Part shown: piece after piece, positions 42,855 to 51,513 of the stretch
How positions within the stretch are numbered: position 1 is the stretch's first letter
Layout of the letters: the number at the start of each line of letters is the position of its first letter
Assembly (NCBI GenBank): GCA_900541745.1
Contig: UQLA01000001.1
Location: 62,001 to 126,000 of the forward strand
DNA: 64,000 bases
Source: an uncultured Collinsella sp.
GTDB lineage: Bacteria > Actinomycetota > Coriobacteriia > Coriobacteriales > Coriobacteriaceae
Direction of reading: 5' to 3'
The notes under the pieces: model-generated
The model's database searches: none
Told to the model about the DNA's origin: nothing
The model's input: the letters and a program-made list of their open reading frames with translations, nothing else
Program-made: the position numbers and the translations under genes

Positions 42855-43439
42855 TTACAGCTTGTTAGCGATCTTCTTTGCCGTGCGCTTGACGCCGGCC
42901 ACCAGGCCTCCTGCAGGATGCTCCTTCTCGTATGCTAGACGCTTCTCGCGCTTGGCGTACTCTTCGACGATGATATCGCCATATTCGTCTTCGATCTTAT
43001 CGAAGAAGTCGACGGCGCCCTTAATTTCCTCAGCGGTTGGGTGTCCCTTTTGGACACCGCCGGCGAGTTTGAAAGGCCCCCACGTATCAAAGCCGGGGCA
43101 GCCGTAGACACCCATAAAGATGGCCTGCCTCATGCGGCAGATGCCATCGATATCCTTGCCGTACCACTTGTTTTTGCCACCGTAGGTCATAAGGCCAAAC
43201 ACCTTGTCCTGCGGCTGCAGCACGTTCGTGAGCACTCGTGCCATGTCCTTGTCGATCTCGGAGTAATAGATGCCCGTGGCGACGCCAATCAGATGGTATT
43301 CGTGCAGGTCGGGGTACTCGTTTTTGCCAAGCGCCTTGACGTCGAGGGTATCGATCTCGGGGTGTGCCTCGACGATGGCGTCCACGAGCTTTTTCGTATT
43401 GCCGTGATGGCGCGAGGCGTAGAGGATGATGGTTCGCAT
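42855..43439 (-). CDS. Flavodoxin-family protein
   Basis: 194 residues. FMN phosphate loop ILYASRHHGNTKKLV at the N-terminus (T/S-x-H-x-N-T type), followed by IGVATGIYYSEIDKDM and VFGLMTYGGKN. The C-terminal 40 residues are basic and charged. It is probably an electron-transfer flavoprotein. ATG 43439 follows AAAGG; an upstream frame extension is not supported. Confidence 0.88.
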   Translation of the reverse strand: MRTIILYASRHHGNTKKLVDAIVEAHPEIDTLDVKALGKNEYPDLHEYHLIGVATGIYYSEIDKDMARVLTNVLQPQDKVFGLMTYGGKNKWYGKDIDGICRMRQAIFMGVYGCPGFDTWGPFKLAGGVQKGHPTAEEIKGAVDFFDKIEDEYGDIIVEEYAKREKRLAYEKEHPAGGLVAGVKRTAKKIANKL

Positions 43440-43595
43440 AAGAAGGCCTTTCAGCTGTAATTGCATCAATGTCTGTATGGTACCCCGTTACATGGCTGGG
43501 ATACCGGACGCATCGATGAACGTGCGGGTTTGTCCTTTGGTTAGGGCCGAGACGGGTACTTGCGAGCAAAAAGCAGTTGTTCGAAAGGATGGGCA

Positions 43596-44477
43596 ATGGA
43601 ATACGCTCTCTCCAACGATTCGATTTCTATTAAGGTGTCCACGGCTGGTGGTTCGTTTACCTCGATCGAGGCCGGAGGTCGCGAGTATCTGTGGCAGGGC
43701 GATCCCGCCGTGTGGTCCGGCCAGGCACCGATTTGCTTCCCGATTTGCGGAGGCTTGCGCGATAACAACGCCATGACGTTTGCCGGGCATCATGTAAAGC
43801 TCGCTCGCCATGGGTTTGCGCGCAAACAGGAGTGGAAGCTGCTGAGCCAGAGCGAGAGCGAGCTGGCGATGTGCCTGGCTTCGGAGGATAACGCCGCGCT
43901 GCTGAGCGATTATCCGTATCCGTTTAAGCTTGTCGCCCGCTATACGCTCGAGGACGCTGCCGTGCGCGTTTCCTACGAGGTCACCAACGAGGGCACCGAG
44001 GACATGCCGTTCTTTATCGGCGGTCATCCCGGCTTTAGGTGTCCGCTCGATGAGGGCGAGGCCTATACGGACTACGAGTTGCGCTTTGAGAAAGACGAGG
44101 CTGCGGAGCTCTGCACCGCCGTTCCCTCGACTGGATTGATTGACGTGGCAAACCGCTCCAAGAACCCCATGGTGGGAAAGACGCTGCCCCTGTCGCACGA
44201 TCTCTTCGATTTTGCGGAGACCATCTTTGACGTGCTCGAGAGCCGTCAGGTCACGCTTTCCAAAAAGGGCGAGGACAAGGGCGTCCGCCTGAGCTTTGAG
44301 GGCTTCCCATATCTCATTGTGTGGAGCAAGCCCGAGGGCGATTTTGTGGCGGTTGAGCCTTGGGGCGGTCTCTCGACCTGCTCCGATGAGGACGACGTGC
44401 TTGAGCATAAGCGCGGCTGCCTTGTCGCCAAGCCCAAGGAGACCGTCGTTCGCTCGTTCACGATTGAGATTCTGTAA
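43596..44477 (+). CDS. Aldose 1-epimerase family protein (LacX-like)
   Basis: 293 residues, galactose-mutarotase-like beta-sandwich: WSGQAPICFPICGGL, KLARHGFARKQEW, IGGHPGFRCPL with the catalytic His, and FVAVEPWGGLST with the Glu base region. Closest in type to LacX and YeaD-like epimerases for sugar phosphates or galactose. It lies upstream of lacC as in lac-tagatose clusters. GAAAGGATGG precedes ATG 43596. Confidence 0.9.
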   Translation: MEYALSNDSISIKVSTAGGSFTSIEAGGREYLWQGDPAVWSGQAPICFPICGGLRDNNAMTFAGHHVKLARHGFARKQEWKLLSQSESELAMCLASEDNAALLSDYPYPFKLVARYTLEDAAVRVSYEVTNEGTEDMPFFIGGHPGFRCPLDEGEAYTDYELRFEKDEAAELCTAVPSTGLIDVANRSKNPMVGKTLPLSHDLFDFAETIFDVLESRQVTLSKKGEDKGVRLSFEGFPYLIVWSKPEGDFVAVEPWGGLSTCSDEDDVLEHKRGCLVAKPKETVVRSFTIEIL

Positions 44478-44536
44478 TTCCGTTTTGCCGACTCGTATCG
44501 CGAGGCACAAGGAGCCTGCGAGATAAGGAGCTAAAA

Positions 44537-45472
44537 ATGATCCTCACCGTTACGATGAACCCGTCTGTCGATACGCGCTATCAGCTCGATGAGCTCATTA
44601 TCGACGACGTTAACCGTGTGACGCCCGAAAAGACCGCTGGCGGCAAGGGCCTCAACGTGGCCCGTGTGCTGGGCCAGCTGGGCGACGACGTTGTGGCAAC
44701 CGGTCTGCTCGGCGGCCACATGGGCGCCTACATGGCTGAGCTCATGGACGCCAACGGTATTAACAACGACTTTGTGCCCATCAAGGGCGAGACTCGAATT
44801 TGCCTCAACATTCTCCACGCCGGCAACCAGACCGAGCTGCTCGAGAGCGGCCCGACAATTGCCCCCGAGGAGCTCGATGCCTTTACCGCCAAGTTTACCG
44901 AGCTTGCAGGTAAGGCCGACGTCGTCACCATCTCGGGTTCGCTGCCCCGCGGCGTCGAGGCGGACTACTACGCCAAGATCACGGGCATTGCCGAGAACGC
45001 CGGAGCCAAGGTGCTGCTCGATACCTCGGGTGCCTCGCTCGAGGCTGCGCTCAAGTCCGAGGTTAAGCCCGAGCTGGTCAAGCCTAACCTGACCGAGATC
45101 AACGGCCTTCTGGGCACGAGCTTTACCACCGACGATGTGGACGAGCTCCGCGCCGCGCTCGCTTCTGACGCCCGCTTCTCCGATATCCCCTGGGTCGTCG
45201 TGTCCATGGGCGCTGCCGGCTCCGTTGGCTTCCACAATGGCCGTGCGTTCCGCGCAAAGACGCCCGATATCCCTGCCGTTAACGCAACGGGCTCTGGTGA
45301 CTCCACTATCGCAGGCTTCGCGCATGCCATCGCTGCTGGCGCAGACGACGAGACGGTGCTGCGAACCGCCAACACTTGCGGCAAGCTCAACGCCATGGAT
45401 CCCATGACTGGCCATCTGGTCATGGACCGTTGGGACGAGGTCTACAACGGCGTTGTCGTGACCGAGCTGTAA
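44537..45472 (+). CDS. lacC: Tagatose-6-phosphate kinase (LacC type)
   Basis: 311-residue PfkB-family kinase: ILTVTMNPSVDTRYQLDEL, PEKTAGGKGLNVARVLGQLG, and the anion hole and base in NATGSGDSTIAGFAHAI. The GSGDST form fits LacC better than 1-phosphofructokinase (GAGD). It makes tagatose-1,6-bisphosphate for an aldolase that is not in the window. It would serve both the amino-sugar and the lactose routes. AAGGAG precedes the ATG. Confidence 0.9.
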   Translation: MILTVTMNPSVDTRYQLDELIIDDVNRVTPEKTAGGKGLNVARVLGQLGDDVVATGLLGGHMGAYMAELMDANGINNDFVPIKGETRICLNILHAGNQTELLESGPTIAPEELDAFTAKFTELAGKADVVTISGSLPRGVEADYYAKITGIAENAGAKVLLDTSGASLEAALKSEVKPELVKPNLTEINGLLGTSFTTDDVDELRAALASDARFSDIPWVVVSMGAAGSVGFHNGRAFRAKTPDIPAVNATGSGDSTIAGFAHAIAAGADDETVLRTANTCGKLNAMDPMTGHLVMDRWDEVYNGVVVTEL

Positions 45473-45505
45473 GAGCTTGGGCGTCGGCCCCGGCATCGAT
45501 TGCTA

Positions 45506-45637
45506 GCTCATGTCGACGACAAGTGCGATAGCATTATGTCGGGGCGCGACGCCGACGTTGTCGTGTTCAATCCCGACCTTACCCTGGTCGAGGCGTATGT
45601 GGGTGGCAACAGCGTCGGTAACGCGTTTGCCGAGTAG
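45506..45637 (+). pseudogene. Remnant of a nagA-type gene (last 43 codons)
   Basis: Translation AHVDDKCDSIMSGRDADVVV and onward aligns with the end of the 41610 gene (AHIEDKCGSIMPGRDADFVV), and ends VGGNSVGNAFAE against VGGQSVGNAFTE, with the stop at the same place. About 34 of 43 residues agree. No start codon or upstream deacetylase sequence remains. It is a relic of a second deacetylase or of a duplication. Confidence 0.85.
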
Positions 45638-45669
45638 CCGCCAAAGAAGCGATCCGAGAGGGGATTTAG

Positions 45670-46143
45670 ATGATTTACGGTGCATTGGGCGATATCGAGG
45701 AGTACCGCGGAATGCTCAAGGGCCTCGACGTGCTGATTGACTGGCTCGAGGAGAACGACCCGGCGGAGCTCGAGGTCGGCAGCCATCCGATTCTGGGCGA
45801 CAAGGTCTTTGCGAACGTCATGGCTCCCACGACGCGTCCCGAGGCCGAGGCTCACTACGAGACGCATCAGCGCTATCACGACCTGCAGATCGACATTGAG
45901 GGTCGCGAGGCCTTTAAGGTTGCCACGGGCAGCCTGACGCTGGTCCAGGAGTTTGACGAGAAGGACGACTACGACCTGGTCGATTCAGACGCCTCGATTG
46001 CCGGCGATCTTGCCGACGACAAGTTCGCGCTGTTCGTTGCCGGCGAGCCTCACATGCCCACGCTCGAGTTCCCGGGCGATGGCGCACAGCCGGTCAAGAA
46101 GATCTGCTTTAAGCTACTTGCAGATGCTTACTGGGAGGAGTAA
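45670..46143 (+). CDS. YhcH/YjgK/YiaL family protein
   Basis: 157 residues, cupin-like. MIYGALGDIEEYRG at the start, HQRYHDLQIDIEGREAF with the presumed metal ligands, and FALFVAGEPHMP. Relatives (EbgC, NanQ) act as sugar anomerases or accompany sialic-acid and beta-galactoside genes. It follows lacC and the nagA relic, so a sugar-phosphate mutarotase role is plausible. Confidence 0.9.
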   Translation: MIYGALGDIEEYRGMLKGLDVLIDWLEENDPAELEVGSHPILGDKVFANVMAPTTRPEAEAHYETHQRYHDLQIDIEGREAFKVATGSLTLVQEFDEKDDYDLVDSDASIAGDLADDKFALFVAGEPHMPTLEFPGDGAQPVKKICFKLLADAYWEE

Positions 46144-46200
46144 CGCGCTGCTCGGCTGAGCTGTTCGTATGCAGGCGGATTCCATTGAGGAGCGCGCTTG

Positions 46201-46257
46201 AGCCCCGTTAATCGCGGTTCCCTTGGGGATTGCGGTTGGCGGGGCTTTCTGTTTTTG
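46201..46257 (+). terminator. Terminator of the lacC-yhcH unit
   Basis: AGCCCCG pairs with CGGGGCT and the inner bases pair partly (CGCGGTTCCC / GGGGATTGCG); then TTTCTGTTTTT. Confidence 0.78.
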
Positions 46258-46319
46258 AGTAGGGGAGTTGAGGCCGTTACGATACGTGGATTGGCACGCA
46301 CGCACTCAAAATCGGTAAC

Positions 46320-46345
46320 AAAAAAGCCGCCCGAAGGCGGCTATC
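46320..46345 (-). terminator. Terminator of the tRNA gene
   Basis: On the minus strand AGCCGCC-TTCG-GGCGGCT is followed by T5. Confidence 0.85.
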
Positions 46346-46353
46346 TTGTGCAA

Positions 46354-46429
46354 TGGAGCCAGCGACCGGGCTCGAACCGGTGACCCCCGCTTTACGAGAG
46401 CGGTGCTCTACCAACTGAGCTACGCTGGC
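46354..46429 (-). tRNA. tRNA-Thr, anticodon CGT, CCA encoded
   Basis: Cloverleaf on the minus strand: acceptor GCCAGCG / CGCTGGC, D stem GCTC/GAGC, anticodon arm CCGCT-CTCGTAA-AGCGG, T arm ACCGG-TTCGAGC-CCGGT, discriminator T, then encoded CCA. The anticodon CGT reads ACG. Confidence 0.97.
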
Positions 46430-46586
46430 GGCCATGTGATGACGCAACTGAGGCGTCAACGGCTGTCTATGATACGGGACATCGCACATCCGCGCAAGGG
46501 TTCTGACGGCTTTTCTCACTTTAAATGCACTAATATTGGAGACGTGATGTCTTGCTCTTACGGGTCTCAAAGAGAATGGGGCAGCG

Positions 46587-47066
46587 ATGGCTCAACCCAA
46601 GATCCTTCTCACGCGTATCGATGACCGGTTTATTTACGGGCAAGACGTTGAGCTGTGGAATGAGGCGACTGGTTCCAACCTTGTCCTGATCGTCAACGAT
46701 GAGATCGCGGCGGATTCGCGCAAGTGGGCCCCTATGAGGGTGGCGACACCCGAGGGTGTCTGGACGCGGTTTTTCTCGGTGCAAAGGACTGTCGACATCA
46801 TTCATACCGCGACGCCGCGCCAATGGATTCTCATCATGGTGGCGTCGCCCACGGATGCGCTCGCACTGGTTAAGGGTGGTGTGCCGATCACCAAGATCAG
46901 CATTGGCCATATGCAGGCAGGGGAGGGCAAACGCTCTGTAACGCCCGCAGTCGCCGTAGACAACGCAGATGTCGCAGCCCTCAAAGAGCTGCAGGCGCTC
47001 GGCATAGAGCTAGAAATCCGCTATCTCCCCAGCTCCAATCCCGACCCCATCCAACTAGTCATTTAA
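46587..47066 (+). CDS. Orphan PTS IIB-like protein lacking the phosphorylation histidine
   Basis: 159 residues, same fold and length as the IIB at 36850 (identical start KILLTRID, then LVLIVNDEIAAD, GGVPITKISIGHMQAGEGKR). The active-site string is RIDDRFIYGQD, where the working copy has RIDNRLVHGQV: residue 17 is Tyr (TAC), not His. It therefore cannot carry phosphate in the usual way. No IIA, IIC or IID gene is adjacent. The frame is intact, so it may have a regulatory or decoy role, or be early in decay. Confidence 0.85.
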   Translation: MAQPKILLTRIDDRFIYGQDVELWNEATGSNLVLIVNDEIAADSRKWAPMRVATPEGVWTRFFSVQRTVDIIHTATPRQWILIMVASPTDALALVKGGVPITKISIGHMQAGEGKRSVTPAVAVDNADVAALKELQALGIELEIRYLPSSNPDPIQLVI

Positions 47067-47072
47067 GAACGT

Positions 47073-47087
47073 CCCCAATGACTAGGT
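47073..47087. repeat. 15-bp exact repeat CCCCAATGACTAGGT
   Basis: Same as 12886-12900; here preceded by AAGAACGT, echoing the GGGACGTT words of other extragenic repeats. Confidence 0.6.
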
Positions 47088-47094
47088 AGCAAAG

Positions 47095-47125
47095 CGCCCG
47101 TCGGCGGTGTGCCGGCGGGCGTTGC
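47095..47125. terminator. Bidirectional hairpin between the IIB-like gene and galM
   Basis: 11-bp stem CGCCCGTCGGC / GCCGGCGGGCG with loop GGTGT, between convergent genes. Confidence 0.75.
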
Positions 47126-47149
47126 TGTGCGATATGTCGCGTTGTGGGC

Positions 47150-48202
47150 CTAGTGCCTCATAAAGTGGTATTCGATCACATTGCTGTAGGGATGACCGGG
47201 GCCCACGATGCCCTGGGGGAACAGCGCATGGTGCGGCGTGTCAGGATACATTTCGGCCTCGAGGGCAAAGCCGGCGCCCCAACCGTAGTTGGCATCGTCT
47301 TTGGCGTGTTCGTCGCCCAGCCAGTTGCCGGTGTAGAGCTGCACGCCCGGGGCAGTGGTGTAATAGTCCAGCTCACGGCCGGTCCACATCTCCTCGACGT
47401 GCATCGCGCGGCGCAGATTACGGCCGTACTGATAGCCATCGATGCACAGGCAGTGGTCGTAGCCACGGGCCTGCTTAATCTGCGGGTCGTCGGCTTCCAT
47501 GCCGGGCGCGACGGGGCGCAGCTCACGGAAGTCAAACGGCGTGCCCTCGACCGGAGCGATCTCTCCGGTGGGGATATTCTGCTCGTTGATGGGCAGGTAG
47601 TGGGCAGCGTTAGCAACAAAGAAGTGCTCACAGTCCATGCCGGCGTTGTGACCGGCAAGGTTAAAGTACGTGTGGTTGGTCATGGACACGTACGTGGCGC
47701 GGTCGCTCTCACAGCCATATTCGATACGGAAGCAGCCGGTGCGCGTCACGGTAAACACGGCCGTAAAGGTGCGGTTGCCGGGAAGGCCCAGCTCACCGTC
47801 CTCAAGCGAGGTGGTCATGCGCACGGCATTGTGGACCTCGTCGAGCTCAACGTCCCATACGCGCTTGTGCAGACCATGCTCAAGATCGCTGTGCAGGTTG
47901 TTGGTGCCCTCGTTGGCGGGCATATGCCAGTCCGTGCCGGCGATGGTGATCGTGGCACCTGCAGTGCGGTTGGCCACAGGTCCGATGGTCGCGCCAAAGC
48001 AGGCGGGGTTGTCAAAGTAATCCTCGAGCTTATCGAAGCCCAGCACCACATCGCGCGCGTTGCCGGGGATGTCGGGCACGTCGATGCCCAACACGGTGGC
48101 GCCATAGTCCATAATGCGAACGCAGATCTCGGGCCCGTTGAGGGTGTAACAATGAACGGGGGTACCGCACGGCGCGGTGCCGAAAAGCTCGGAAGTGATC
48201 AT
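47150..48202 (-). CDS. galM: Aldose 1-epimerase (galactose mutarotase)
   Basis: 350 residues. Family motifs: RIMDYGATVLGIDVPD, IGPVANRTAGATI, NEGTNNLHSDLEHGLHKRVW, and the catalytic His in TNHTYFNLAGHN and Glu region in GFALEAEMYPDTPH. It interconverts alpha and beta galactose. ATG 48202 (MITSELFG) is chosen because AGGAA precedes it; an upstream start adds 20 residues that do not fit. It is divergent from the DeoR gene and next to the galactoside genes. Confidence 0.94.
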   Translation of the reverse strand: MITSELFGTAPCGTPVHCYTLNGPEICVRIMDYGATVLGIDVPDIPGNARDVVLGFDKLEDYFDNPACFGATIGPVANRTAGATITIAGTDWHMPANEGTNNLHSDLEHGLHKRVWDVELDEVHNAVRMTTSLEDGELGLPGNRTFTAVFTVTRTGCFRIEYGCESDRATYVSMTNHTYFNLAGHNAGMDCEHFFVANAAHYLPINEQNIPTGEIAPVEGTPFDFRELRPVAPGMEADDPQIKQARGYDHCLCIDGYQYGRNLRRAMHVEEMWTGRELDYYTTAPGVQLYTGNWLGDEHAKDDANYGWGAGFALEAEMYPDTPHHALFPQGIVGPGHPYSNVIEYHFMRH

Positions 48203-48407
48203 TTGGTTCCTAACATCGAGGTATTTCGGACAAACTGTAGCGCGAACAGGCGAGATTATCACTACACCCCACTAAAGCAGGGGGTATTTTTCTCAAAAAA
48301 GTGATGATTGGAGCTGTGCGGGCGTTCATTTCTGACGCGCGCGAGTCTGATACAATTTGTTCGTTATTGTTTGAATTGACGTGAGCGTGGAACAGCGAGG
48401 ACTCATC

Positions 48408-49172
48408 GTGATTAAAGCGGAGCGACAGGATAAGGTTCGGCAGCTGCTCGAGGAACAGGGAACGGTCTCGGTCAAGGAGATTTCGGATGCGTTAGGTGTC
48501 TCGGATATGACGATCCGCCGTGACCTTGAGGAGCTTGCGAGCCTGGGCGAGATCGAGCGCGTGCACGGCGGAGCCCGCAGTGCGCAGGGCCGTCCACACG
48601 CTATGCTGCGCCATGAGTATTCGCACAGCGAAAAGCGCACGAAGCATGCCGAGGAAAAGTTGCAGATTGCGCGCCGTTCTGTGGAGCTTATCGAGGAAGG
48701 CTCGACCATCTTTTTGGGCACGGGCACCACGGTTGAGCAGATGGCCTCGATGCTGCCGGCGTTTCGCCTGCGCATTGTGACCAATTCGCTTTCGGTGTTT
48801 AACCTGCTCGAGGCGCGCGAAGAGTGCGACCTGTGCCTGGTGGGCGGCATGTACCGTCGCCGCACCGCCGCTTTTGTGGGACCAACGGCCGAGGATACCC
48901 TGCGTGCGCTGGGCATCGACGCGGCGTTTATCGGTGCCAACGGCATTCTGGACGGCGACGTGTCTACATCCAATATGGAAGAGGGCCGCATCCAGCAGCT
49001 CGCCTTTAGCAAGGCCGACTCGCGCTATCTGATCGCCGACTCCAGCAAGATCGGCAAGCGCGACTTCTACACCTTCTGCCGCCTGGACAATTTGGACGCC
49101 GTGGTGTGCGAGCCGGGCATCGCCGCCGAGGATCGTGCCGCCATCGAGGAACACACGCAGGTTATTTGCTAG
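48408..49172 (+). CDS. DeoR-family regulator (LacR-like)
   Basis: 254 residues. N-terminal helix-turn-helix VKEISDALGVSDMTIRRDLE, HGGA linker, then the DeoR sensor domain with FLGTGTTVEQMASML and LCLVGGMYRRRTAAFVG. In lactose and tagatose clusters such proteins sense tagatose-6-phosphate. Start GTG 48408 with GCGAGG 7 bases before; an upstream GTG at 48381 has no ribosome site. It is divergent from galM. A partial copy of this gene lies at 53341-53652. Confidence 0.92.
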   Translation: MIKAERQDKVRQLLEEQGTVSVKEISDALGVSDMTIRRDLEELASLGEIERVHGGARSAQGRPHAMLRHEYSHSEKRTKHAEEKLQIARRSVELIEEGSTIFLGTGTTVEQMASMLPAFRLRIVTNSLSVFNLLEAREECDLCLVGGMYRRRTAAFVGPTAEDTLRALGIDAAFIGANGILDGDVSTSNMEEGRIQQLAFSKADSRYLIADSSKIGKRDFYTFCRLDNLDAVVCEPGIAAEDRAAIEEHTQVIC

Positions 49173-49291
49173 TTATCGCTACGGGATTGCCAACGGGTGA
49201 TGCGGGAGGACTTTTGCCTCCTGTCATTGTGGAAACCAGCGCGTCAGCGCTACGCGATATGACGCGCAAATAAGGACTCCACTATCAAATC

Positions 49292-49429
49292 GTCTCAACC
49301 TGTAACAGGTAGGGGTGAAACTACCAACCAGATGTTACAGATTGAGACAATTCGGCGGGGCCTACCTTGTTTGTCTCGATCTGTAACGGTTAGGACTTAA
49401 AAACTCGGCTACGTGTTACAGATCGAGAC
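49292..49429. repeat. Palindromic 57-bp repeat array A (2 units)
   Basis: Units 49292-49348 and 49373-49429, each exactly 57 bases, with a 24-base spacer. Arms of unit 2 are perfect: GTCTCGATCTGTAAC and GTTACAGATCGAGAC, around a 27-base core with the pattern TAGG...GAAA...CTA. The array lies between the convergent DeoR and GntR genes. Neither unit is followed by a T run, so they are not ordinary terminators. Confidence 0.9.
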
Positions 49430-49444
49430 AAAAGAAAAAGAACA

Positions 49445-50164
49445 TTAGGACTTGAAAATAAAGTTTTGATAAGGGATTCGCCCAGTTAAGACGGTGCGGC
49501 AGACAATTGAGATTAGTTTGCCTCCGGAGTCGTAAGCATAATGAGTCAGTTCGATGACCGGAAGTTTTGCAACACCATAATTACTGGCTTCGGAATCGCT
49601 AAGCTGACGTGCTCTATAGCTTTCCCTAACAGATTGGATAGACTTGGACAAGTCGTCCATGATTCTGCTAAATGCCTGAAAATCTAACTGGTTATTCGGA
49701 ACGCGCGACTTTGAAATGAAGAACGTATCAGCGCCTATGAAGCTGCCTTCAAGTTCGTAGGTCAATTCAAGACGCTGAATTTTGTCGCGACTTTGACATC
49801 CAAATTGTTGGAGCATCATTACGGAAATTGGACGACCTGATGTGAGGCCGCCGAAATGTTTGGTAATGGCATCTGGATCAACGCCATCGCAATGGCTTGC
49901 AAAGTCAAAGTCTAAAAGTGAATTGAGCTCGCTAACGCGTTTCGGTGCAACAAACGACCCCTTACCTTGGATTCGATAGATACTTCCACGACGCTCCAGC
50001 TCACTCATGGCAAGTCGGACGGTTGTTCTGCTTACGGCGTATTCGTCGCAGAGTTCCATTTCTGTTGGAAGTTTATCGTCTGCTTGATATTCATCGACGA
50101 TCTGCTTGAGCAGCGCGTCGGTGAGCTGTAAATAGAGTGGCCGTTTTTCGTGTGTATCGAGCAT
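49445..50164 (-). CDS. GntR-family regulator with UTRA domain
   Basis: 239 residues. Winged helix ([32 protein letters not shown]) and UTRA domain. Codon use is less GC-rich than in the neighbours, as in the whole 49.4-51.2 kb stretch, which hints at transfer. ATG 50164 ([14 protein letters not shown]) is preceded by GAGG; the first ATG, 18 bases upstream, lacks a site. Probably regulates the divergent IICB gene at 51514. Confidence 0.9.
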   Translation of the reverse strand: MLDTHEKRPLYLQLTDALLKQIVDEYQADDKLPTEMELCDEYAVSRTTVRLAMSELERRGSIYRIQGKGSFVAPKRVSELNSLLDFDFASHCDGVDPDAITKHFGGLTSGRPISVMMLQQFGCQSRDKIQRLELTYELEGSFIGADTFFISKSRVPNNQLDFQAFSRIMDDLSKSIQSVRESYRARQLSDSEASNYGVAKLPVIELTHYAYDSGGKLISIVCRTVLTGRIPYQNFIFKS

Positions 50165-50236
50165 TAGAGCCTCAGTTTGCATGTTGGTTATACTTGATAG
50201 TTGCCTCAGTCGGGATGTAACGTGGGCAAGGTAACC

Positions 50237-51157
50237 TTAACGTATCACAGAGCGGCTCAGCATGACGATCTGATGCCTGTATCCACGAAGGGCTTGTCCG
50301 AGCGTGAAGATATTCTGGGGCAGGCAAATACCGTTCATGGAGTCCCCGATATGTTGGAGGTCAGCGCCGGCTGCTTTTGCTGCAAGGCCTATTTTCTTAA
50401 TGGTCTCGCTGTCGCAGGAGTCTTGACTCGTCCCGTTCGCCGCCATGACGAGAACCTTCTCTTCAATTGACTTGCCTACGTTGTGGGATCGTACAAAGTC
50501 TACGATGGCGCGCAGGTCTGCTTCTTGGAAGCAAGGGACGGTGTAGGGGGCTGGCACGAGAAGGATATCGACGCCGAGGTCAACAAACTTGCGCGCAATT
50601 TCGAGCGTCATGACAGGTTCCGCAACGCCCGCTCCATGCATTTTTCCGGCTATGACCAGGCCATTGAAATGCTCTTTGGAGAGTTTAATCGAATGGGCGA
50701 TTGCATCGTTGGAGACGCCGGTTCCAGGGTTGCCCGTCAGGCAGATAAAATCAAATCCGAGTTCGTTAGCCTTTTCTAAGGTCTTGGGAGAGACGCGACG
50801 ACCCATGGGGATTTCCGTTCGGGATTCAGACATCTCTGCCTCGTTATCAACTGGCTCCAGATTGACGCCAATGGGCCTTCCGCATGCTCGCTTCACCCAA
50901 GTGACCGGGTTTTCATTGAGATCATCTGGAATACCGGCAATAACTGGATCGAACACATCGAGCGCGTTAAACAGAAGCAGGTCGGCACCTGCGGCACGTT
51001 CGATTTCTGCATTAGTAACGCCGCCGAGAAATTGGGAAGAGGGTACGTTTTCCGCCATGATGGTACGTCCCTCGGAAGCCAGAATTGCCTGTTTTAGATC
51101 CATGGGTGACGTGGCGGCAAAATCGGATGCGGACATGTTCAGTAATCGTTTGGGCAT
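50237..51157 (-). CDS. TIM-barrel-like protein of unknown function next to a PTS
   Basis: 306 residues. Alternating strands and helices suggest a barrel: EGRTIMAENVPSS, ADLLLFNALDVFDP, RPIGVNLEPVD, FDFICLTGNPGTGVSN, NGLVIAGKMHGAGVAEP, VDILLVPAPYTVPCF, VLVMAANGTSQDSCDS, AGADLQHIGDSM. I recall this as a family of unassigned proteins (DUF7916-like) beside cellobiose-family PTS genes; the DUF number is uncertain. Conserved Glu, Asp and His could form an active site. AAGGAAG precedes the ATG. The GntR gene follows 72 bases downstream. Confidence 0.75.
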   Translation of the reverse strand: MPKRLLNMSASDFAATSPMDLKQAILASEGRTIMAENVPSSQFLGGVTNAEIERAAGADLLLFNALDVFDPVIAGIPDDLNENPVTWVKRACGRPIGVNLEPVDNEAEMSESRTEIPMGRRVSPKTLEKANELGFDFICLTGNPGTGVSNDAIAHSIKLSKEHFNGLVIAGKMHGAGVAEPVMTLEIARKFVDLGVDILLVPAPYTVPCFQEADLRAIVDFVRSHNVGKSIEEKVLVMAANGTSQDSCDSETIKKIGLAAKAAGADLQHIGDSMNGICLPQNIFTLGQALRGYRHQIVMLSRSVIR

Positions 51158-51241
51158 TGTTACTTCCTTTGACTAGAACGACAGGCTTGTGACATTGTCT
51201 CTAATATTGTTACAACAATATATTCAATATGTTATATCCAA

Positions 51242-51330
51242 TCGGTGAACGGTTGCAAACTTATTGTACTGCTCGGAAAAAATAGCCTTTAGCTGGGAAA
51301 ACATTATATTAATCAACTACCGTTCACCGA
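51242..51330. promoter_or_regulatory. Two CGGTGAACGGT operators in inverted orientation
   Basis: TCGGTGAACGGT (51242-51253) and ACCGTTCACCGA (51319-51330) are exact complements 65 bases apart, in the AT-rich region between the divergent 51157 and 51514 genes. The distance would suit DNA looping. Same words as at 35636 and 58795. Confidence 0.7.
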
Positions 51331-51513
51331 ATAAGTATTTGAATTCTTGACATATCGACAAAGCGGAAAAAGATTTGGTTATGATAAATCGCGCAAATGA
51401 TATTACATTTCGCACAAGAACGTATTCACTTACATAAGTGGATACAAACGGGGACGACGACGGTTGAGTCCGGATAAATCGTTGTGTGCCCGGGAATCAT
51501 GAAAGGATGTGTT

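Noticed and set aside
49373..49429. Intrinsic terminator for the GntR gene
   Set aside because: The stem is good, but no T run follows on either strand.
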